From: Klebsiella spallanzanii
Lineage (GTDB): Bacteria; Pseudomonadota; Gammaproteobacteria; Enterobacterales; Enterobacteriaceae
DNA: 64,000 bases
Assembly: GCF_902158555.1 (NCBI RefSeq)
Contig: NZ_CABGGS010000023.1
Span: 248,001 to 312,000 of the forward strand
Direction of reading: 5' to 3'
The position numbers and the translations under genes were made by a program. Each line of letters begins with the position of its first letter. Position 1 is the first letter of the stretch. Under the pieces are notes generated by a model. It made no database searches, was not told where the DNA came from, and saw only the letters and a list, made by a program, of their open reading frames with translations. Of the stretch, positions 58,978 through 64,000 are shown one piece after another.

Positions 58978-60498
58978 TCAGCTCCCCGGAAGATCGCCTT
59001 TCGTCATCAACTGGCGCTTGCGCCAGTACTTCACCAGCGGCGGAACCACGATAACCAGAACCGCCAGCAGCAGGAGCGTTTTAGTCACACCGCTTTGCCA
59101 CAGAATCGCCATGTTGCCGTTGCTAATCGACAGCGCACGGCGCAGATTCTGCTCCAGCATCTCGCCCAGTACGAAGCCTAAGATCAGCGGCGACATCGGG
59201 AAGTGCATTTTGCGCAGGATGTAGCCGAGTACGCCTAGTCCAACCATCAGCAGCAGGTCGAAAGTGGTGCTGTGCACGGCGTAGACGCCAACCGCAGATA
59301 CGGCGGCGATTGCCGGGACCAGAAACCACAGCGGAATGGTGAGCATGCGGGTGAACAGGCCGATTAGCGGAATGTTCATGATTAGCAACATTACGTTGGC
59401 GATCAGCAGCGCGGCGATCAGGCCCCAAACAATATCCGGCTGTTCGGTAAACATTGCTGGACCGGGAGTGATGTTGTACAGGGTCAGCGCGCCCATCATC
59501 ACCGCAGTGGTCCCGGAGCCGGGCACGCCGAGTGTGAGCATCGGAATAAACGAACCGCAGGCGGAGGCGTTATTCGCCGCTTCCGGCGCCGCCACCCCGC
59601 GAATATCGCCTTTACCAAAGGTGTCGCTATTACCACTGAGCTTTTTCTCAGTCATATAGGTGATGGCGCTGGCAATGGTCGCTCCGGCGCCCGGCAGGAT
59701 GCCGACAAAAAAACCGACCACCGATGAGCGCAGCGTTGCCCCCACACACTGACCCGCTTCTTTGGCGCTAAACAGCATGCGTCCGGTTTTCCGGACCAGT
59801 TTCTGCCCGCCGCTGGTGCTCTCCAGCATCAGCAAAATTTCTGAGACTGAAAAGAGCCCAATCACTACCACGATAAACTGCACGCCATCGGAAAGATGAA
59901 CGCTGTCAAAGGTGAATCGATAGACGCCAGTGTTGGCATCAACGCCCACCGTCGCCAGCCCTAAACCGATTAACGCGGCGAGGAACGACTTCAGCGGATT
60001 CTGCGCCATCATGCTGCCGAGGCAGGCGATGGCAAAAACCATCAGCGCGAAATATTCAGCCGGGCCGAACGCCAGCGACCACTGGGCCAACAGTGGGGCG
60101 AACAAAATCATACCGATGATAGCAATCATTGATCCGACAAAGGAGCTAACGGCAGAGATAGATAGCGCCACGCCGCCGCGCCCCTGCTGCGCCATGGGAT
60201 AACCGTCGATGGCGGTCATAATGGCGGCGGCATCGCCGGGCACGTTAAGCAGAATCGATGAAATGCGTCCGCCATATTCACAGCCAATATAGACCGTCGC
60301 TAGCAGAATAAGCGCCGACTCCGCAGGCAGGTGCAGGGCAAAAGCCAGCGGCAGTAAAATCGCTACGCCGTTAATTGGCCCCAGGCCCGGCAGCAGGCCG
60401 ACAATGGTGCCCACAAAGCAGCCGATCAGCGCAATCATCAGGTTGCCTGGCGTCATGGCGACGGCAAAGCCCTGCGACAGATAAATCCAGATATCCAT
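58978..60498 (-). CDS. tctA: tripartite tricarboxylate transporter large membrane subunit TctA
   Basis: Large permease of the tripartite tricarboxylate transporter, which imports citrate and related acids with a binding protein (TctC). 506 residues, twelve or so membrane segments. Family motifs: LIGCFVGTIVGLLPGLGPINGVAILLPLAF (about residues 23-52, the duplicated GxxPGLG signature) and FFVGILPGAGATIASAITY (about 258-276). Third gene of tctCBA, 11 bp after tctB. Confidence 0.94.
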   Translation of the reverse strand: MDIWIYLSQGFAVAMTPGNLMIALIGCFVGTIVGLLPGLGPINGVAILLPLAFALHLPAESALILLATVYIGCEYGGRISSILLNVPGDAAAIMTAIDGYPMAQQGRGGVALSISAVSSFVGSMIAIIGMILFAPLLAQWSLAFGPAEYFALMVFAIACLGSMMAQNPLKSFLAALIGLGLATVGVDANTGVYRFTFDSVHLSDGVQFIVVVIGLFSVSEILLMLESTSGGQKLVRKTGRMLFSAKEAGQCVGATLRSSVVGFFVGILPGAGATIASAITYMTEKKLSGNSDTFGKGDIRGVAAPEAANNASACGSFIPMLTLGVPGSGTTAVMMGALTLYNITPGPAMFTEQPDIVWGLIAALLIANVMLLIMNIPLIGLFTRMLTIPLWFLVPAIAAVSAVGVYAVHSTTFDLLLMVGLGVLGYILRKMHFPMSPLILGFVLGEMLEQNLRRALSISNGNMAILWQSGVTKTLLLLAVLVIVVPPLVKYWRKRQLMTKGDLPGS

Positions 60499-60509
60499 AA
60501 ATTTCTCCG

Positions 60510-60941
60510 TTAACTCAACCAGACGCCGAGCGGCAGGGTGACATCAAGCAGGGCGTCAAAGACGTACCACAGCGCGATGCCCATGATGATGCCAGCAACG
60601 CCAGCCGCGGGTAAGGTCGCGCCAAACAGCAGGCCGAAAACGGCGGTCAGCAGCGCGGTTGACAAGGGAAAACCCAGCCACTCAAAGCCCCACGCATACA
60701 CCACCAGTGCCACCACCATCGTCAGTAAACGTTGTAAAACCAGACACCCCGGCCATGTGATGACATCGGGCCGACGCAGGAGCAGCAGCACAGAGCACAG
60801 CAGCATCAGGCCGATAATACCCACCGGAAAAGGGCGGGGGCCGACGGGTTCATAGGCGTACTCGCTGTGGATTTGCCAGGCGATAAACATTCCACCCACG
60901 CAGAGCAGCAGCCATACTCCGGCAAAAATACGATCGCTCAT
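60510..60941 (-). CDS. tctB: tripartite tricarboxylate transporter small membrane subunit TctB
   Basis: 143-residue small membrane subunit of the TTT system with four hydrophobic helices: IFAGVWLLLCVGGMFIAWQIH, FPVGIIGLMLLCSVLLLL, LLTMVVALVVYAWGFEWLG and ALLTAVFGLLFGATLP. Sequence conservation in this family is low, so the assignment rests on length, topology and position between tctC and tctA. Confidence 0.9.
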   Translation of the reverse strand: MSDRIFAGVWLLLCVGGMFIAWQIHSEYAYEPVGPRPFPVGIIGLMLLCSVLLLLRRPDVITWPGCLVLQRLLTMVVALVVYAWGFEWLGFPLSTALLTAVFGLLFGATLPAAGVAGIIMGIALWYVFDALLDVTLPLGVWLS

Positions 60942-60956
60942 TGCAACCTCCGTTAA

Positions 60957-61937
60957 TTATTTGGCCAGGCCAAAGGCTTTCGCCTGCTGGCGATAGTCTT
61001 CCACCTGCTTTTTGACGTACGCGTCGAGCTCTTTGCCATTCACGTTGAACTCAAACAGGCCCCGGAGTTCGCGCTGCTTTTTAAACGCATCGGTCTGCTG
61101 CAATTTGCTGAACTCCTCCACCCACCACTGATAGTCGGCATCGCTGACTTTTGGACCAACAAAGAAGCCGCGAATAATCGGCCAGACCAGATCGTAACCT
61201 TGCTCTTTGGCGGTGGGTACGTTGGCGAGAGCGCCTGGCAATCTTTCGCTGGAGAAGACCGCCAGCACGCGAATTTTATTGCCCTGGAGATAAGGCACCA
61301 TTTCGCTCAGATCGCCGGAGACCGCCTGCACATGATTGCCGAGCAGCGCGGTGACCGGCTCGCCGCCGCCTTCAAACGCCACGTAGCGCATGTTATGCGG
61401 GTCGACGTTGGCTTTTTGCGCCAGCAGCGCCGCTTTCATCCAGTCCTGGCTGCCGATGGACGCGCCAGCACCGATGACAATGCTGGCGGGATTTTTTTCC
61501 ATCGCCGCCATAAACGATGCCAGGTCTTTCCACGGGGAGTCAGTGCGCACGGCGATCATGCCGTAATCAGTGCCGACGCTGGCCAGCCAGCGGACATCAT
61601 CGACGCCATAGCGGCCAAACTTTCCCTGCGACAGGTTGAGCAGCGAGCCGCCGGAGAAGGCGACTACGGTGCCGGGTTCACCGGGGCGCTGGGCAACAAT
61701 GGCGTTATAGGCCACCGCGCCTACGCCACCGGGCATGTAGGTGACGCGCATCGGTTTTTTGATAGCGCCGGTCTCCATCAGGCTGACCTGAAGCAGCTTG
61801 CAGGTCAGATCGAAGCCGCCGCCGGGTTTGGCGGGCGCGATACATTCGGTGCGGGAAGGCGCTTCGGCGGCGTAAGCAGAGACGGTACAAAGGCATAAAG
61901 CGAAGGCACTCAGATGGCGAAGGAACGAGATGTTCAT
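60957..61937 (-). CDS. tctC: tricarboxylate-binding periplasmic protein TctC
   Basis: Periplasmic receptor of the TTT transporter. The start at 61937, after GAGGAAGCCT, gives MNISFLRHLSAFALCLCTVSAYA as signal peptide and 326 residues; the extension to 61991 is rejected. BUG-family fold: CIAPAKPGGGFDLTCKLLQ near the start forms the ligand-binding loop, and YMPGGVGAVAYNAIVAQRPGEPGTVVAFSGGSLLN follows. First gene of tctCBA, divergent from tctDE, whose sensor probably responds to the same acids. Confidence 0.94.
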   Translation of the reverse strand: MNISFLRHLSAFALCLCTVSAYAAEAPSRTECIAPAKPGGGFDLTCKLLQVSLMETGAIKKPMRVTYMPGGVGAVAYNAIVAQRPGEPGTVVAFSGGSLLNLSQGKFGRYGVDDVRWLASVGTDYGMIAVRTDSPWKDLASFMAAMEKNPASIVIGAGASIGSQDWMKAALLAQKANVDPHNMRYVAFEGGGEPVTALLGNHVQAVSGDLSEMVPYLQGNKIRVLAVFSSERLPGALANVPTAKEQGYDLVWPIIRGFFVGPKVSDADYQWWVEEFSKLQQTDAFKKQRELRGLFEFNVNGKELDAYVKKQVEDYRQQAKAFGLAK

Positions 61938-62072
61938 AGGCTTCCTCGATAGGGTACAGGGAACGTTTTTTCTGATTATGTGAACCGACATGTGGTAGTT
62001 CGGTTGCGTGATTGTTAAAACAGTTACCTTTCATTTCCCTTTCAATGCGGCAGCAACTTTACAGGATGTGAT

Positions 62073-62747
62073 ATGCGTCTCTTATTGGCTGAAGATAACC
62101 GTGAGCTGGCTCACTGGCTGGAGAAAGCGCTGGTGCAGAGCGGTTTTGCCGTAGACTGCGTACTTGACGGACGAGCCGCTGACCATCTGTTGCAAAGCGA
62201 AAAATATGCGCTGGCGGTGCTGGATATTGGTATGCCGGGGTTCGATGGGCTGGAAGTGGTGCAGCGTCTGCGAAAACGTGGACAGACGCTTCCCGTTTTG
62301 CTGCTGACCGCCCGCAGCGCGGTGGCGGATCGGGTGAAAGGACTGAACGTGGGGGCCGATGACTATTTGCCGAAACCTTTTGAGCTTGAAGAGCTGGATG
62401 CCAGGCTGCGGGCGCTGCTGCGGCGTAGCGAGGGGCAAGTGCACGAGATCCAGCAGATCGGCGAACTGGAATATCGTGATGAAGGCTATTTTTTGCTGCG
62501 TGGGCAGATGCTGTCGCTGACCCCGCGTGAACTGGCTTTGCTGACGGTGCTGATGTTTCGCCGCACGCGCCCGGTATCACGCCAGCAGCTTTTCGAGCAG
62601 GTTTTCAGCCTGAGCGACGACGTTAGCCCGGAAAGTATCGAGTTGTATATTCATCGTTTACGGAAAAAGCTTCAGGAGAGCAACGTACGGATCACGACGC
62701 TGCGTGGTCTGGGTTACGTACTGGAGCTTGCTGATGAGGTGGGGTAA
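62073..62747 (+). CDS. tctD: response regulator TctD
   Basis: OmpR/PhoB-family regulator, 224 residues, controlling tctCBA in Salmonella. Receiver domain with acidic pocket Glu7-Asp8, phosphoacceptor Asp51 (LAVLDIGMPG), Thr79 and Lys101 (LPKPF). The winged-helix DNA-binding domain runs over about 125-220 (LTPRELALLTVL, SIELYIHRLRKKL, LRGLGYVLE). Divergent from tctC across 135 bp, which must hold both promoters. Overlaps tctE by 14 bp. Confidence 0.95.
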   Translation: MRLLLAEDNRELAHWLEKALVQSGFAVDCVLDGRAADHLLQSEKYALAVLDIGMPGFDGLEVVQRLRKRGQTLPVLLLTARSAVADRVKGLNVGADDYLPKPFELEELDARLRALLRRSEGQVHEIQQIGELEYRDEGYFLLRGQMLSLTPRELALLTVLMFRRTRPVSRQQLFEQVFSLSDDVSPESIELYIHRLRKKLQESNVRITTLRGLGYVLELADEVG

Positions 62748-64000
62748 ACCGCAGTCGCTTTTTGCTCAACTGCTGCTGTTTCTCGGCCTGCCGCTGGTTT
62801 TACTGTGGGGGCTATCAGCATTCAATAGCTACGTCAGCGCCCTGCAGGCGGCGACTCAGGCTTACGATCGTACGCTGCTTTCATCTGCCCGTACCGTGGC
62901 GGAACGTCTGGTGGTGCGCGGCGGTAAGCTGGAGGTGAATGTGCCCTGGGTGGTGCTGGATAGCTTCGAGCTGAACATGAACGATCGCCTGTACTATAAG
63001 GTTCTCGATCCTGAGAAGCGGGTGATTTCCGGTTTTGACGACCTGCCGCCGATGCCGCCATCGACCTCTCGCACCGATCTCTATCCAGCGCTGGCGTGGT
63101 TTTATCATACCGAGTATCGCGGGCAGGCCATTCGCGTAGCGCGTCTGCTGCAGCCGGTTAACGAGGCAGGAATTGTCGGGATGGCGGAAATTTATATCGC
63201 CGAAACGCTGCAATCACGGCGCTGGCTGGCAGGGCAATTGCTCTTTTCATCGTGGATATCGCAGGGGTTATTAGTCCTGTTGACGCTGGTGCTCACCGGC
63301 TGGCTGCTGCGCCGCGTACTGCGGCCGATGCGTCAGCTTTCGGCGTTGATGGTACGGCGTGAACCCGGCCTGCTGAAGCCGCTACCGGAGCTATTGCCCT
63401 GGTCGGAAACCCGGCTACTGATCGTCGCCTTTAACCGCTATATCGATCGGCTGCGGGTGATGGTTTCCCGCCAGGAGCGCTTTAGCGCCGATGCCTCTCA
63501 CCAGCTCAAAACTCCGTTGGCAGTGCTGAAAACTCAGGCGTCGGTGGCGCTGGCGAGCAGCGATCCCCGACTGTGGCGAGAGAGCCTGGAAGCGATGAGC
63601 GGCACACTTGATAGTACGATTTTGCTCACCGAGCGCTTGCTGCAGTTGGCGACCATCAAACGGAAGGAACAGGGGGAACACGCCTTCCCACCAGTTGATC
63701 TTCAGGAGATCGTACATAATAGCTGCTTTTCCCGTCTTCAACAGGCGCGAAGCAAAGCTATCGATCTCGGTTATGAGGGTGAGCCATCAGCGGTATCGAT
63801 CGCCGGGGATAGCGTGCTATTGAGCGAACTGTGCGCAAATCTGCTGGATAACGCGATCCGCTACACGCCTCCGGGAGGGATAGTCACGCTAAGCCTGCAT
63901 TACGATGGGAACGCGGTGCTGCTGGACGTTGAGGATAGCGGGCCGGGGATTGAGGATACGCAGATTCAGCAGGCGCTGATGCCGTTTCATCGCCTGGAAA
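62734..64000 (+). CDS. tctE: sensor histidine kinase TctE (partial, runs off window end)
   Basis: Sensor kinase partner of TctD; 422 codons are present and the frame is still open at base 64000. ATG at 62734 gives MRWGKPQSLFAQLLLFLGLP. First membrane helix about 12-32, periplasmic sensor domain to about 170, second membrane helix near 172-192 (QGLLVLLTLVLTGWLL). The H-box ASHQLKTPL has the phosphorylated His256. N-box NLLDNAIRYTPPGG and G1 box DVEDSGPGIED are both intact. The last part of the ATP-binding domain lies outside the window. Confidence 0.93.
   Translation, partial: MRWGKPQSLFAQLLLFLGLPLVLLWGLSAFNSYVSALQAATQAYDRTLLSSARTVAERLVVRGGKLEVNVPWVVLDSFELNMNDRLYYKVLDPEKRVISGFDDLPPMPPSTSRTDLYPALAWFYHTEYRGQAIRVARLLQPVNEAGIVGMAEIYIAETLQSRRWLAGQLLFSSWISQGLLVLLTLVLTGWLLRRVLRPMRQLSALMVRREPGLLKPLPELLPWSETRLLIVAFNRYIDRLRVMVSRQERFSADASHQLKTPLAVLKTQASVALASSDPRLWRESLEAMSGTLDSTILLTERLLQLATIKRKEQGEHAFPPVDLQEIVHNSCFSRLQQARSKAIDLGYEGEPSAVSIAGDSVLLSELCANLLDNAIRYTPPGGIVTLSLHYDGNAVLLDVEDSGPGIEDTQIQQALMPFHRLE

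Overview
The window is a chromosomal segment of an enterobacterium (family Enterobacteriaceae). The core gene order follows the E. coli/Salmonella map: argT-hisJQMP, yfcH-folX-yfcG, yfcF-yfcE-yfcD, pta-ackA, yfbV-yfbU-yfbT-yfbS-yfbR-alaA, lrhA, nuoA-N, rbn-elaA and menFDHBCE. Protein similarity to E. coli is high throughout. The accessory content (ERIC-type repeats, an ascorbate-type PTS/split-transketolase operon next to yfcD, a fimbrial cluster between nuoN and rbn, tctCBA/tctDE after menE) points to a Klebsiella/Raoultella/Kluyvera/Enterobacter-like genome rather than E. coli. The species cannot be fixed from the sequence alone. No rRNA, tRNA, CRISPR array, prophage or insertion sequence was seen.

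Layout. 1-4341: two paralogous basic-amino-acid binding proteins (ArgT, HisJ), each with a sigma-54-like promoter and NtrC-like upstream sites, feed the HisQMP importer. 4382-5785: a GNAT acetyltransferase and a two-gene unit resembling a toxin-antitoxin pair (HicA-like small protein plus HTH protein). 5993-10157: housekeeping yfc genes and folX, with a hairpin-rich repeat before yfcF. 10161-15397: a LacI-family regulator divergent from an IIA-IIB-IIC PTS operon of the UlaABC type that ends in a two-subunit transketolase. 15444-18991: the pta-ackA acetate pathway with an ERIC element between the genes. 19329-26719: yfbVUTS, yfbR, alaA and the regulator lrhA. 27371-42396: the complete 13-gene respiratory complex I operon, with a REP/BIME element between nuoL and nuoM.

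42594-49563 is the most notable region: a chaperone-usher fimbrial operon with a FimB/FimE-type recombinase at each end. Between recombinase 1 and the major pilin lies a 287-bp segment bounded by 21-bp inverted repeats (15 bp of them identical). It contains a strong promoter that points away from the pilin, so the sequenced molecule appears to be in the phase-OFF state. The distal recombinase lies within the fimbrial operon and has lost both histidines expected in the catalytic site. This looks like a self-contained fim-type phase switch.

49612-58148: RNase BN, ElaA and the menaquinone genes menFDHBCE; elaB is missing between elaA and menF. 58150-64000: a DUF2238 membrane protein, the TctCBA tripartite tricarboxylate transporter, and divergent TctDE two-component genes, the last cut off by the window end.
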